Origin: Deltaproteobacteria bacterium
GTDB lineage: Bacteria; Desulfobacterota; Desulfobulbia; Desulfobulbales; Desulfurivibrionaceae
DNA: 64,000 nt
Direction: 5' to 3'
NCBI GenBank assembly: GCA_021802775.1
Contig: JAJZRJ010000004.1
Coordinates: 36,163 to 100,162 of the forward strand
Shown: positions 33,973 through 48,191 of the stretch, one piece after another
Layout: each line of letters starts with the position of its first letter
Numbering within the stretch: position 1 is the stretch's first letter
Translations under genes and position numbers: made by a program
The notes under the pieces: generated by a model
What the model was told of the DNA's origin: nothing
The model's database searches: none
Seen by the model: only the letters and a program-made list of their open reading frames with translations

Positions 33973-36027
33973 ATGACGCAGTCCAACACGACGGCTATCA
34001 GTGGCGAGGACGAAACGCGGGTGGGCAGCGATCTTCCCTTCGCGCGTCTGGTGCGGGTCGTCCAGGATCTGTCGCGGACGCGCAGCATCGACGCGATCAC
34101 GGCCATCGTCCGCCAGGCAGCCAGAGCCCTGGTCGGCTCGGACGGCGCCACCTTCGTCCTGCGGGACGGCGACCGTTGCCACTACGTGGACGAGGACGCC
34201 ATCGCTCCGCTCTGGAAGGGCCAGAAATTCCCCATGGCGGCCTGCATCAGCGGCTGGGTGATGATCCATCGCCAGCCGGCGGCAATCGCGGATATCTATG
34301 CCGATGCACGGATCCCGCAGGATGCCTATCGCCCGACCTTTGTCAAAAGCCTCGTCATGGTGCCAATCCGCAGCGTCGAGCCCATCGGCGCCATCGGCAA
34401 CTACTGGGCACGGCCGCACCGGACCAGCGAGGAAGAGCTTCGCATCCTTCAGGCCCTGGCCGACTCCACCTCGGTGGCCCTGGAAAACGCGCAGATCTAC
34501 GAACAGCTGGTGCGGTCCGAACACCGCTATCGCGATCTGGTCGAGAATCTGGAGGACGTGGTCCTTTCCTTGGACGCCGAAGGCAACATCCAGTATGTCA
34601 GCCCGGCGGTGGCCAAGTTCGGCTACACTGCCGACGAGATGGTCGGCCGGCAGTTCGAATGCTTTGTTCACCAGGATGACCGGAAATCCATGTTGAGCAG
34701 CTTTACCGAGGCCCTGATGGGCGAAGCGGTGGGGTGCGAGTTCCGCGCCATCGGCAAGAGCGGCACACCCTTCTTTGTCCGCACCACCATGCGCGCAACC
34801 CTGGAAAACGGCATTCCTGTCGGTTTGCGCGGCGTTTTGATCGACGTCACCGAACAGCGACGGACGGAAGAGCAGCTCCGGGTCTCCCAGCGCCTCGAAT
34901 CGGTGGGGCGTTTGGCCGGCGGCGTGGCGCATGATTTCAACAACCTGCTGACCGTGATCAACAGTTACGCCGGCTTCACCCTGGAGAGCGTGAAGCACGA
35001 CAAGCAGTTGCATGCCGATGTCCAGGAGATTCGCCTGGCGGGCGAACGCGCCGCCGCCCTTACCCGCCAGCTCCTCGCCTTCAGCCGCAAGCAGGTCATG
35101 CAACCCAAAGTCGCGGATCTCAACCGGATCATCAGCGGCATCGAGAAAATGCTGCGCCGGCTGATCGGCGAGGACATTACCCTGGTCACCCTCCTCGCCG
35201 ACGATCTCTACCCCGTGCTGATCGATGCCGGCCAGCTCGAACAGGTGATCATGAACCTGGCGGTCAATGCCCGCGACGCCATGCCCACGGGCGGCCGGCT
35301 CAGCATCGAGACGAGCAACGTCGAACTGGACGACTCCTGTGTGGACCAGCACCCGGCCGTCGTGCCCGGCTCCTACGCGATGATAGCGATGAGCGATACG
35401 GGCTGCGGCATGGACCAGCAGACGAAGGAACACATCTTCGAGCCCTTTTTCACCACCAAGGAGGCTGGCAAGGGCACCGGCCTCGGGTTGGCCACGGTTT
35501 ACGGCATCGTCAGACAGAGCCACGGTTATATCTGGGTGTACAGCGAACCCGGACTGGGCACCACCTTCAAGATATACCTGCCGCGCAGCGAAGGCCAGAC
35601 AGCGAAAGCAGGGCCGCCCGCGCGGAAGGTCGTCCAGGCCGCAGCCGAGGCGACCATCCTGGTGGTCGAAGACGTGGAGGCCGTACGCAATATTGTCGTC
35701 AGGATACTGAAGGCGGCTGGCTACACGGCCCTGGCGGCAGCCGGTGGCGAGGAGGCCCTGGCGCTCTGCGCGGGCCATCCGGGCGCCATCGACCTGATCA
35801 TCACCGATGTGGTCATGCCCCGGATGAGCGGCCGCGAGATGGCCGAACGGATCATCCGGCAACGGCCGCAGACGGTGGTGCTCTACATGTCCGGCTATAC
35901 CGACAACACCATCGTCCACCATGGCGTGCTGGACCCGGGCACGCAGTTCATCGCCAAACCGTTCAGCGCCGCCGACCTCACCCACAAGGTGCGCGAGGTG
36001 CTCGACGGCAGGCCGGGCGAACCGTAG
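33973..36027 (+). CDS. Hybrid sensor kinase: GAF-PAS-HisKA-HATPase-receiver
   Basis: A 684-residue soluble hybrid kinase. A GAF domain spans about residues 25-175 (it contains ACISGWVMIHRQPAAIADIY and MVPIRSVEPIGAIGNYW), a PAS domain about 185-300, the H-box GGVAHDFNNLLTV (His about 320), N box NLAVNARDAMPTG, G boxes DTGCGMD and GTGLGLATVYGIV, and a C-terminal receiver with Asp about 612 (LIITDVVMPRMSG) and Lys in IAKPFS. The AHDFNN H-box marks the large family of hybrid kinases with their own receiver. I choose ATG 33973, with GGAGG 7 bases upstream. Signal unknown. Confidence 0.9.
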   Translation: MTQSNTTAISGEDETRVGSDLPFARLVRVVQDLSRTRSIDAITAIVRQAARALVGSDGATFVLRDGDRCHYVDEDAIAPLWKGQKFPMAACISGWVMIHRQPAAIADIYADARIPQDAYRPTFVKSLVMVPIRSVEPIGAIGNYWARPHRTSEEELRILQALADSTSVALENAQIYEQLVRSEHRYRDLVENLEDVVLSLDAEGNIQYVSPAVAKFGYTADEMVGRQFECFVHQDDRKSMLSSFTEALMGEAVGCEFRAIGKSGTPFFVRTTMRATLENGIPVGLRGVLIDVTEQRRTEEQLRVSQRLESVGRLAGGVAHDFNNLLTVINSYAGFTLESVKHDKQLHADVQEIRLAGERAAALTRQLLAFSRKQVMQPKVADLNRIISGIEKMLRRLIGEDITLVTLLADDLYPVLIDAGQLEQVIMNLAVNARDAMPTGGRLSIETSNVELDDSCVDQHPAVVPGSYAMIAMSDTGCGMDQQTKEHIFEPFFTTKEAGKGTGLGLATVYGIVRQSHGYIWVYSEPGLGTTFKIYLPRSEGQTAKAGPPARKVVQAAAEATILVVEDVEAVRNIVVRILKAAGYTALAAAGGEEALALCAGHPGAIDLIITDVVMPRMSGREMAERIIRQRPQTVVLYMSGYTDNTIVHHGVLDPGTQFIAKPFSAADLTHKVREVLDGRPGEP

Positions 36028-36078
36028 CCGCACCAGGGAGGCGGTTCCCCCACGCCCCTGGCATGAGAGGGAAAGGAC

Positions 36079-36645
36079 TTATTCCGCGGGATGGTGCTTG
36101 CCCACCAGCCGCACGGTACTTGCCTGCGGACCACGATCCCCCGCTTCCTCAAAAAAACGAACCTCCATGCCCACGGCCAATTGGTCGAAGTCCGCCTCCA
36201 GCACGCTGTTGCGATGGAAGTAGATCTCGCGGCCGTCCGGGGTGGCGATCCGGCCGTAATCCTCTTCCGGAACCAACGCCGCGATCCGGCCGTGGGGCAC
36301 CGCCTCATGCGCCTTAATGGCGCCTTTACGCCGGCAGGCGTATTCTTCCAGCTGGCGTTCGGCTGCCTGAAAGGCGTCGCGGATGCAGACATAGACGTCC
36401 ACGTAGGCATGGTGCGGGTCGGGCTCCCGGTTGATCACCAGCTCGCCGCCCGGCACGGTGATATCGAGCCGGACATGGAAGTGCCCCCCGGTTTGCCGGT
36501 GTTTACGAGGCGCCTCGACCACCACGGTGCAGCGCATGATGGTGTCGCAGACGCGGTCCAGCTTGTTGGCCCACTTGCGGATGCTCTCCTCCACCGCCTC
36601 GGAGGGTTCCATGTTCCGGTAGGTGATCTGCAATGGCAACTTCAT
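36079..36645 (-). CDS. HPF/RaiA ribosome-associated protein fused to a cold-shock domain
   Basis: A 188-residue two-domain protein. Residues about 1-105 form the HPF/RaiA ribosome-binding fold (MKLPLQITYRNMEPSEAVEE, RKHRQTGGHFHVRLDI, HAYVDVYVCIRDAFQAAERQ). Residues about 118-188 form a cold-shock/OB domain (HGRIAALVPEEDYGRIATPD, then IYFHRNSVLEADFDQLAVG and VRFFEEAGDRGPQAS). HPF family members bind the decoding site of idle ribosomes. The added domain may grip RNA. Start ATG 36645 is preceded by AGAGGG; the open frame to 36822 overlaps the dksA-like gene. It follows that gene by 28 bases on the same strand. Confidence 0.9.
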   Translation of the reverse strand: MKLPLQITYRNMEPSEAVEESIRKWANKLDRVCDTIMRCTVVVEAPRKHRQTGGHFHVRLDITVPGGELVINREPDPHHAYVDVYVCIRDAFQAAERQLEEYACRRKGAIKAHEAVPHGRIAALVPEEDYGRIATPDGREIYFHRNSVLEADFDQLAVGMEVRFFEEAGDRGPQASTVRLVGKHHPAE

Positions 36646-36673
36646 GGCATCTGCCCTCTTGTGTGCATGATGC

Positions 36674-37060
36674 TTAACGAACTCCACCCCGCTCCGTCCC
36701 CACCCCCGGCCGCCGCTGCTCTTTCTCGGCCTCGCGGGCGCAGACGCCGCACAACCGGGTCGAAGGCAGCGCCTCAAGCCGTTCCAGGGGGATAGGCTTG
36801 CGGCACTGTTCACAACTGCCATAGGTGGCTGTCGCGATCTTGGTCAATGCCCGGTCAATCTCCTTGATTTCCTCCTGCTCCCGGTTGTCCAACTGTTCGA
36901 AAAGGCAGGTGAGATCGGCCTTCTGCGCCTCTTCCTCCTTCTCGGCGTCGCGCTCGCTCAGGGCCTGCCAATCCGATTCCAGATCCTGCCGGTATCGGCA
37001 AATCTCCTGTCGTTGTTCCAACAGCAGATTTTTCAGGCGTTCCATGTCATAGGCATCCAT
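36674..37060 (-). CDS. DksA/TraR-type zinc-finger protein
   Basis: A 128-residue protein of the DksA/TraR superfamily: an N-terminal coiled coil (MERLKNLLLEQRQEICRYRQ, REQEEIKEIDRALTKI) and a C-terminal four-cysteine finger CEQCRKPIPLERLEALP then CGVC. DksA binds the RNA polymerase secondary channel with ppGpp. The coiled-coil tip has DAEKEEEAQKAD, where E. coli DksA has its DxxDxA motif, so the tip differs. ATG 37060 has AAGGAGG 6 bases upstream. Together with the HPF gene downstream, this suggests a stress/stationary-phase operon. Confidence 0.88.
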   Translation of the reverse strand: MDAYDMERLKNLLLEQRQEICRYRQDLESDWQALSERDAEKEEEAQKADLTCLFEQLDNREQEEIKEIDRALTKIATATYGSCEQCRKPIPLERLEALPSTRLCGVCAREAEKEQRRPGVGTERGGVR

Positions 37061-37101
37061 GAAATTCCTCCTTGCCAAGCGTATATGGTTCTGCGGCGAT
37101 A

Positions 37102-37129
37102 TTTGTAGACACCAAAATGGTCATAACAA
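37102..37129 (-). promoter_or_regulatory. Candidate promoter of the dksA-like/HPF operon
   Basis: On minus TTGTTA (37129-37124), 16-base spacer, TACAAA (37107-37102), about 40 bases before the ATG at 37060. Both hexamers are 4 of 6. Confidence 0.4.
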
Positions 37130-37368
37130 CTCCCTCGCACAAGGGAGATTCCCGGAGAGTGGGGATTCCCCCGATACGACACGTGGCAAACAAGGTTACA
37201 GAACGCGCCTCTCTTTTTTAGTTTCGGACAAAAATATCCCTGCTGTCCAGACAAAAAGATGACCCCGCCACGAGCGCCATGGCCATGGCCCGGTCCGAAG
37301 AAAGCCAAAGGGTCAACATGATCTCATCCGTCAGCAGGTGGAAGAAGTTGGTTTCTTGCCTCCAGGGA

Positions 37369-37399
37369 CCGCGCCCTCAAAGACTCTTTAAGGGCGCGG
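37369..37399. repeat. Long stable hairpin in the waaA upstream region
   Basis: CCGCGCCCTCAAAG (37369-37382) pairs with CTTTAAGGGCGCGG (37386-37399), 13 of 14 pairs, with a 3-base loop. There is no T run next to it on either strand. It might be a dispersed palindrome, a structured RNA end, or a weak terminator. Confidence 0.6.
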
Positions 37400-37463
37400 C
37401 CATCCAAACCGCTCGATATGTCAAGATTTTTTTATTAAACGCGAAACTCTAAGCTCCAACCTA

Positions 37464-37492
37464 TTGACGAAAAGCGACAAATTCTGTTTAAT
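37464..37492 (+). promoter_or_regulatory. waaA: Promoter of waaA
   Basis: TTGACG (37464-37469), 17-base spacer, TTTAAT (37487-37492), 5 of 6 each. Transcription would begin near 37499, which argues for the TTG at 37554 and against the TTG at 37503 as the waaA start. Confidence 0.75.
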
Positions 37493-37553
37493 GACGTGAT
37501 TTTTGCCTGAGCGCGGGGCCTGGGCGGCACCCAAGAAAAAGGTAGTCACGTCA

Positions 37554-38855
37554 TTGAGTTACCTACTCTATCAGTTCATTGGTTGGTTTCTCCTTCTCGC
37601 CGCGGCCCCCTTTTTTTTACCATCATATCTCCCGAAACCACGCCGGGAGGAACTGCGCCAGCGACTCGGACTCCATAACCCTGACCGGCTGCCGCAAGGC
37701 GGCAAACCGCGCCTCTGGCTGCACGCCGCCTCGGTGGGCGAGGTACAGGCAGCCCGCGCCCTGATCGAGGAAATCAAGCGGCTGTTACCTGAGGCGACCA
37801 TGATCGTCTCCACCGTCACCCGGCAGGGGCGTAACGTCGCCCGCCAACAACTGGGCGACTCGACATACTGCATCTTCGCACCCCTGGACCTCGGCCTGTT
37901 CGCGGCCAGGGCGTTGCGAACCATACGGCCGGACCTTTACGTCTGCCTGGAAACGGAACTCTGGCCAACCATCCTGCGGCAGGCCGAGGCCCGGAACTGC
38001 AAACTGGCCCTGCTGAACGGACGGCTGAGCGAACGCTCCCAGCGGCGCTACCGCCTGATCGGCGGGCTGATCGAGAAGACGCTGCGCCGCTTTGCAGCGA
38101 TAGGGGCCATCGGCCCGGCGGATGCCGAGCGCTTCCGGAACCTGGGCGCACCTGCTGACCGGGTGACGATCACCGGCAACGCCAAGTACGACCTGGCCGC
38201 GGCCCAGCCTGCCGAGAATCCGGCCGCCCGTTATCGCGCCGAACTGCAGCTGCCGGCCGCGGCACCGGTCTGGGTGGCAGGCAGCACCCACAGCGGCGAA
38301 GAGGCGCAGCTCATCGGGGCCTACCGCACCCTGAAGCGGGAGTTACCGGGATTGATCTGGATCGTGGCCCCGCGCCACCTCCGACGGTTGCCCGAAATCG
38401 AGGCGCTCTTTCGCGCGCAGGGCGTGAGCTTCGACCGCATGAGCGCCATCGCCGGCCAGGTCCGCCTGCACGACGTGATTCTGGTGGACACCATGGGCGA
38501 ACTGGCTGGCCTCTATGCCGCGGCCGACTATATCTTCTGCGGCGGCAGTCTGGTGGAGCGCGGCGGCCACAACCTGTTCGAGGCCGCGGTCTGGGGCCGG
38601 CCGGTCCTTTACGGGCCGAGCATGAAGGATTTTGCCGAGGCCAAGGCCCTGCTCGAAGAGGCGGGCGGCGGCTTTCCGGTGGCCAACGCCGCGGAGATCG
38701 CCAGCCGGATCCTCGACTGGGCTGCCAAGCCGGAAGAATACGCCGCAGCGGCCGAGAAGGCCCGCGCCGCGGTGTTGAATCAGCAGGGCGCGGCAAAACG
38801 CCAGGCGCAATTGCTCCGGGCCCTGGTTGCAATGCCTCGGCCCACAACGGGCTGA
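37554..38855 (+). CDS. waaA: 3-deoxy-D-manno-octulosonic acid (Kdo) transferase
   Basis: Adds Kdo to lipid IVA at the cytoplasmic face of the inner membrane. The 433-residue protein has an N-terminal membrane anchor (SYLLYQFIGWFLLLAAAPFF), WLHAASVGEVQAARAL with the catalytic Glu, STVTRQGRNVA, CLETELWPTIL, LLNGRLSERSQRRY, WVAGSTHSGEE and VERGGHNLFEAAVWGRPVLYG (given in part: GGHNLFEAAVWGRPVLYG). The start is a TTG; 37554 fits the family N-terminus and the mapped promoter, with AAAAAGG about 12 bases upstream. No in-frame ATG/GTG exists. The frame opens back to a TTG at 37503. Confidence 0.92.
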   Translation: MSYLLYQFIGWFLLLAAAPFFLPSYLPKPRREELRQRLGLHNPDRLPQGGKPRLWLHAASVGEVQAARALIEEIKRLLPEATMIVSTVTRQGRNVARQQLGDSTYCIFAPLDLGLFAARALRTIRPDLYVCLETELWPTILRQAEARNCKLALLNGRLSERSQRRYRLIGGLIEKTLRRFAAIGAIGPADAERFRNLGAPADRVTITGNAKYDLAAAQPAENPAARYRAELQLPAAAPVWVAGSTHSGEEAQLIGAYRTLKRELPGLIWIVAPRHLRRLPEIEALFRAQGVSFDRMSAIAGQVRLHDVILVDTMGELAGLYAAADYIFCGGSLVERGGHNLFEAAVWGRPVLYGPSMKDFAEAKALLEEAGGGFPVANAAEIASRILDWAAKPEEYAAAAEKARAAVLNQQGAAKRQAQLLRALVAMPRPTTG

Positions 38856-38859
38856 CGCG

Positions 38860-38888
38860 TTGACAAGGGGCGAGAAAATCATCATTAT
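38860..38888 (+). promoter_or_regulatory. Candidate carAB promoter
   Basis: TTGACA (38860-38865), 17-base spacer, CATTAT (38883-38888, 4 of 6). The -35 is perfect. It gives a leader of about 117 bases before carA, room for pyrimidine or arginine control, though I see no recognised attenuator. Confidence 0.55.
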
Positions 38889-39011
38889 GACCGACAGCGC
38901 CCATGGTGCCCCGTCGGCAAGGATATCCAGAACCTGTTGCTTGCTGTGCCACGATCTCCGCCCCATCCGCATCGTGACCACCGCGCACACCCATAGCAGA
39001 GAAGGAACCAC

Positions 39012-40121
39012 ATGAAAGCACTGATCGCCCTGGAAGACGGCACCATTTTCGAAGGGGTTTCCTTTACCGGGCCGGGGGAGACCACCGGCGAGATCGTATT
39101 CAACACCGGCATGAGCGGCTACCAGGAGGTGCTCACCGACCCCTCCTACACCGGCCAGATCGTCACCATGACCTACCCGCTCATCGGCAACTACGGCGTC
39201 AACGAGGCGGACATGGAATCGAGCCGCGTCCATGTGCAGGCCTTCATCGTCAAGGAATACTGCCCCTATCCGAGCAACTTCCGCGCCACCGCGAACCTGG
39301 CCGACTTCCTCAAGAAATACGGGGTGCTCGGCATCGAAGGGGTGGACACCCGGGCGCTGACCCGCCATATCCGGGTGGTGGGAGCATTGAAGGGCGTGGT
39401 CTCCACCCTCGACCTCGACCCCGCCTCGCTGGTGGCCAAGGCCAAGGCCTCGCCCGGCCTGGTGGGCCGCGATCTGGTGCGCGAGGTAAGCTGCAAGGAG
39501 CCCTACGGCTGGACCGCAAGCGGCCCGGTGCTGGGCACCAACTTCGCCACCGCCGCGCCGGGCAAGTGCAAGGTGGTGGCCATCGACTACGGCCTCAAGT
39601 ACAACCAGCTCCGGCTGATGACGGAACGCGGCTGCGCCATCCAGGTGGTGCCCTGCGACACCACGGCCGATGCGATCCTCGCCATGAACCCGGACGGCGT
39701 CTTTCTTTCGAACGGCCCCGGCGACCCGGCCGGCATCCCCGGCGTGATCGAGACCATCCGGGAACTCCTCGGCAAGAAACCGATCTTCGGCATCTGCCTC
39801 GGCCAGCAGCTCCTGGGCCTGGCCTACGGCGGCACCACCTACAAGCTCAAGTTCGGCCACCGCGGCATCAACCAGCCGGTCAAGGACCTCACCACCGGCA
39901 AGATCGAGATCGCCTCGCAGAACCACGGCTTCTGCGTGGACATGGCGAGCCTCAAGGCCGACGAGGTGGAGCTGACCCACATCAACCTCAACGACGGCTC
40001 GGCCGAGGGCATCCGCCACAAGAAATATCCGGCCTTTTCCGTGCAGTACCATCCGGAAAACGCGCCCGGCCCCCACGACGCGATCTATCTCTTCGACCGC
40101 TTCATCGCCATGATGCAGTAA
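39012..40121 (+). CDS. carA: Carbamoyl-phosphate synthase small subunit
   Basis: Glutaminase subunit feeding ammonia to CarB for pyrimidine and arginine synthesis. The 369-residue protein has an N-terminal CarA domain ([38 protein letters not shown]) and a class I amidotransferase domain with [10 protein letters not shown], the nucleophile [13 protein letters not shown] and [13 protein letters not shown] (His/Glu of the triad). AAGGA precedes the ATG. carB starts 28 bases downstream. Confidence 0.97.
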   Translation: MKALIALEDGTIFEGVSFTGPGETTGEIVFNTGMSGYQEVLTDPSYTGQIVTMTYPLIGNYGVNEADMESSRVHVQAFIVKEYCPYPSNFRATANLADFLKKYGVLGIEGVDTRALTRHIRVVGALKGVVSTLDLDPASLVAKAKASPGLVGRDLVREVSCKEPYGWTASGPVLGTNFATAAPGKCKVVAIDYGLKYNQLRLMTERGCAIQVVPCDTTADAILAMNPDGVFLSNGPGDPAGIPGVIETIRELLGKKPIFGICLGQQLLGLAYGGTTYKLKFGHRGINQPVKDLTTGKIEIASQNHGFCVDMASLKADEVELTHINLNDGSAEGIRHKKYPAFSVQYHPENAPGPHDAIYLFDRFIAMMQ

Positions 40122-40149
40122 CCGCAACTTCAACCGGAACACGACGACC

Positions 40150-43368
<3,219 letters not shown>

Positions 43369-43504
43369 TCCGCGCGGCTCGTGGCTGGACTTTCCGCCGA
43401 TGCTGTCTTATGATGAAGGCGTGCGCCCACGGGCTGCCCAATGATCGGTATCCCGCAGCCGGCGAGAGACAACCCGACGCAACAAACCGCTTGAGGAGGC
43501 TTTC

Positions 43505-45325
<1,821 letters not shown>

Positions 45326-45328
45326 AGG

Positions 45329-46174
45329 GTGGCCGTTCCGGCACCCCCCGCGATATGGCACCGCCCTGCCGGCGTCCCGCCCAGGATCATGGGTATCCTG
45401 AACGTGACGCCGGATTCCTTTTCCGACGGCGGCCGCTTTACCGAGGCCGAGGCCATGGCCCGGCAGGTTGAGGCGATCATTGCCGCTGGCGCCGACATCA
45501 TCGACATCGGCGGCGAATCCTCCCGCCCCTTTTCCGAGGCCGTGACGCTGACCGAGGAACTGGCGCGGGTCCTCCCCGCCGTCCGGGCCGTGCGGCAACA
45601 GCACCCCACCATCCCCGTTTCCATCGATACCACCAAGGCCGAGGTGGCACGCCAAGCCCTGGCGGCCGGTGCTACCATCATCAACGACATCAGCGCCCTG
45701 CGTTTCGATCCGGCCATGGCCGAGGTGGCGGCACAGCATGAGGCGCCGGTGATCCTCATGCACATGCTCGGCACCCCGAAGGACATGCAGATCGAACCGC
45801 GGTACCATGACGTGGTCGCAGAGATCCTGACCTTCCTCGCCGAACGCATCGACTGGGCCGTGGGCAAGGGTATCCGCCGGGAAAATCTCATCGTTGATCC
45901 CGGCATCGGCTTCGGCAAGAGCGTCACCCACAACCTGACCATCTTCAAGCACCTGCACCGCTTCCGCGAACTCGGCTGCCCGTTGCTCATCGGCCACTCC
46001 CGCAAGGCCTTTATCGGCAAAATCCTGGGCCTCGCGGTGGCGGAACGCGATTTCCCGACTGCCGTGCTGGCGGGCCTCTGCGTCCGTGCAGGCGTTGACC
46101 TGATCCGGGTCCACGATGCGGCTCTCACTCGCCAGGCGGTGCAGCTTGCCGCCGCCGTGGAGGCTGCCCCGTAA
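45329..46174 (+). CDS. folP: Dihydropteroate synthase
   Basis: Condenses p-aminobenzoate with dihydropterin pyrophosphate in folate synthesis. The 281-residue TIM-barrel protein has IMGILNVTPDSFSDGGRF, DIIDIGGESSRPF, VSIDTTKAEVARQAL, IINDISALRFDPAM, DPGIGFGKSVTHNL and IGHSRKAFIGKI. It starts with GTG at 45329, 3 bases after the ftsH stop. ftsH-folP is a common gene pair, which supports both calls. Confidence 0.96.
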   Translation: MAVPAPPAIWHRPAGVPPRIMGILNVTPDSFSDGGRFTEAEAMARQVEAIIAAGADIIDIGGESSRPFSEAVTLTEELARVLPAVRAVRQQHPTIPVSIDTTKAEVARQALAAGATIINDISALRFDPAMAEVAAQHEAPVILMHMLGTPKDMQIEPRYHDVVAEILTFLAERIDWAVGKGIRRENLIVDPGIGFGKSVTHNLTIFKHLHRFRELGCPLLIGHSRKAFIGKILGLAVAERDFPTAVLAGLCVRAGVDLIRVHDAALTRQAVQLAAAVEAAP

Positions 46175-46226
46175 CACCGGCAAAGTTCTTGCCCTCCCTC
46201 CCTGGTTCCTGTTACAAAAGAGTGGA

Positions 46227-48191
46227 ATGAAGACCAAGATCGAGCGATACCGCCAGTACAACGAGGAGCGCATCACCAAGGCGACCCTCTTCAACCCGGC
46301 CAAGGCATCCGTTTTTTTCAAGGGTGTTCCCTACCTGCTGCACTCCAACTATCCCGATCTTCCCGGTTTTGTGGACGACAAGGAATGCCCCCATGGTATT
46401 CACGGCTACAATCCGGAGAAGATGATGCCCGGGGAACTCTTTCGCAAGTACTTCCCCACCTCCTCGGCCATGCGGACGGATATACCGTCGCCGCACCCGG
46501 CGGAACCGGCCGTCCACTCGCTCAAAACCATCGGCAGCATTGGCACCGTGGCCCAATCGGCCCTCTCCGACTGCGACTTCTGGGTCAGTGTCCGTTTTAA
46601 GCAACTGGGCAAGAACCGCCTGGCCATGCTGCGGGAAAAGTGCCGCGGCATCGAACAGTGGGCCCAGAAACGGGGCGCCGAGGTCCACTTTTTTCTCATG
46701 GACATCGACCAGACCAGGGAAAACAGCTTCGAATCCTCGGCTGCCGACGAGGAATCAGCGGGTTCGGCGATCAAGATTCTGCTCAAGGACGAACTTTTCC
46801 GGACCCACATTCTGGTGGCAGGCAAGCCCATCCTCTGGTGGTTCATCCCGCCCGGGTTCACCGAGGGCCAATACCGCGCCTTTGTCCTGAAAATCGCCAA
46901 GGAGAACATCATCAACCCCAACGACTTCGTCGATCTGGGCTACCTCTCCGACATCCCCAAGGCCGAGATCTTCGGCGCCTGCCTCTGGCAGATGAACAAG
47001 GCCCTGGACAGCCCCTTCAAGTCGGTGATCAAATTCGCTTATCTGGAGTTGCTCCTGCAGCAGCAAACCAACACCCTGCCGCTCTTCTCCGACAAGGTCA
47101 AATGCCTGGTCACCTATCCCGAGAAACTGGCCAGCGCCAAGGAGGCGCTGGACCTTGCGGAGATCGACCCCTACCTCCTGCTCTCCCGCGAGATCGTCGC
47201 CTTCTACCGCAAGTCGCAAAAGGATCAGAAGCGGGACAACCTGATCCGCGAATGCCTCTTCTTGAAAACCCTGGAGGGCATGGAGTCGCAGAAGCAGACC
47301 AAGTTCGGCCAGAAGAGCCACCTCAAAGCCACCATGGCCATGATGGAAAACTGGGCTCTGCTGCCGGAAAGCCACGAGCATTTCGTCCAGTTTCGCAACT
47401 GGCGCTTCAAGGACCTCATCTCCTTCGGTGCCACGGTGCACGACTACCTGCTGGAAACCTACAAACGGCTGCGCTGGATCTTCAAAAACTTCGGCCCGGA
47501 GACCGGACTGACCATCACCGAACGCGACCTCTCCATCCTCGGCCGTAAGCTCTTCACCTTCTACGAGAAAAAAGAAAACAAGATCGAATACATCCGCAGC
47601 ATATCGCGGGACATGATGACCCAGGAGAACATCACCATCCACATCACCAAACATGCGGGCAAGTTCTCCTACTTCGCCTTCCAGGGCGAACTCGACCACA
47701 ACAGCGTCAAGCAGCAGGTCGAGTCGGTCATCCGCCGGGAAGACGATCTCATCAAGCTGGTGGCCTGGCTTTTGGTCAACGGCATCCTTTCCAGGCGCAC
47801 CCGGCTTCATCTGACCAAGAACTTTCTGCCCATCGACCTGGTCGACATCCAGCAACTCACCGAGGCGATGCTCAAGACCTTTCCCCTCATCCATTTCTCG
47901 CGGATCGCGCCGGCGAAGCTGGTTCAACGGGAAACGGTGCTGAGAGCGCTGGTCATCGTCAACTTCTACAAGGAACCGGTAAAGAACTCCAAGACCTTCC
48001 GGGCCTCGATCATGACCGAGAACAGCTACGGCGAATACTTTCTCCAGGAGTACACCACCATCACCCAGGTCAAGAACGCCATGCGGGTGTTGCTCACCCA
48101 GCACTATGTGAGCCGCTGGAACAACAACCTGGACTTTTTCATCCCGCCGCAGGATGAGATGCACTACATCAAGACGATCCTCGAAAAATGA
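46227..48191 (+). CDS. cyaA: Class I adenylate cyclase
   Basis: A 654-residue class I (enterobacterial-type) adenylate cyclase, forming cAMP from ATP. The N-terminal catalytic region closely parallels E. coli CyaA: GSIGTVAQSALSDCDFWVSV (glycine/serine motif and the Asp pair binding metal), REKCRGIEQWAQKRGAEVHF, FFLMDIDQTRENSF and RTHILVAGKPILWWFIPP. The C-terminal part is the helical regulatory region. It is shorter than E. coli CyaA (848), with less regulatory sequence. I start at ATG 46227; the open frame upstream overlaps folP. The next gene overlaps its stop. Confidence 0.93.
   Translation: MKTKIERYRQYNEERITKATLFNPAKASVFFKGVPYLLHSNYPDLPGFVDDKECPHGIHGYNPEKMMPGELFRKYFPTSSAMRTDIPSPHPAEPAVHSLKTIGSIGTVAQSALSDCDFWVSVRFKQLGKNRLAMLREKCRGIEQWAQKRGAEVHFFLMDIDQTRENSFESSAADEESAGSAIKILLKDELFRTHILVAGKPILWWFIPPGFTEGQYRAFVLKIAKENIINPNDFVDLGYLSDIPKAEIFGACLWQMNKALDSPFKSVIKFAYLELLLQQQTNTLPLFSDKVKCLVTYPEKLASAKEALDLAEIDPYLLLSREIVAFYRKSQKDQKRDNLIRECLFLKTLEGMESQKQTKFGQKSHLKATMAMMENWALLPESHEHFVQFRNWRFKDLISFGATVHDYLLETYKRLRWIFKNFGPETGLTITERDLSILGRKLFTFYEKKENKIEYIRSISRDMMTQENITIHITKHAGKFSYFAFQGELDHNSVKQQVESVIRREDDLIKLVAWLLVNGILSRRTRLHLTKNFLPIDLVDIQQLTEAMLKTFPLIHFSRIAPAKLVQRETVLRALVIVNFYKEPVKNSKTFRASIMTENSYGEYFLQEYTTITQVKNAMRVLLTQHYVSRWNNNLDFFIPPQDEMHYIKTILEK

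Larger units (their letters stand above)
37061..37553. other. Divergent intergenic region, no gene
   Basis: About 490 bases between the dksA-like gene (minus) and waaA (plus). It contains a candidate minus promoter (37102-37129), a strong isolated hairpin (37369-37399), the waaA promoter (37464-37492) and a split inverted repeat around the waaA start. I find no supported open frame. Confidence 0.6.

Noticed and set aside
33733..36033. Minus-strand open frame of about 766 codons opposite the GAF-PAS kinase
   Set aside because: It crosses the terminator at 33780 and mirrors the kinase codons.
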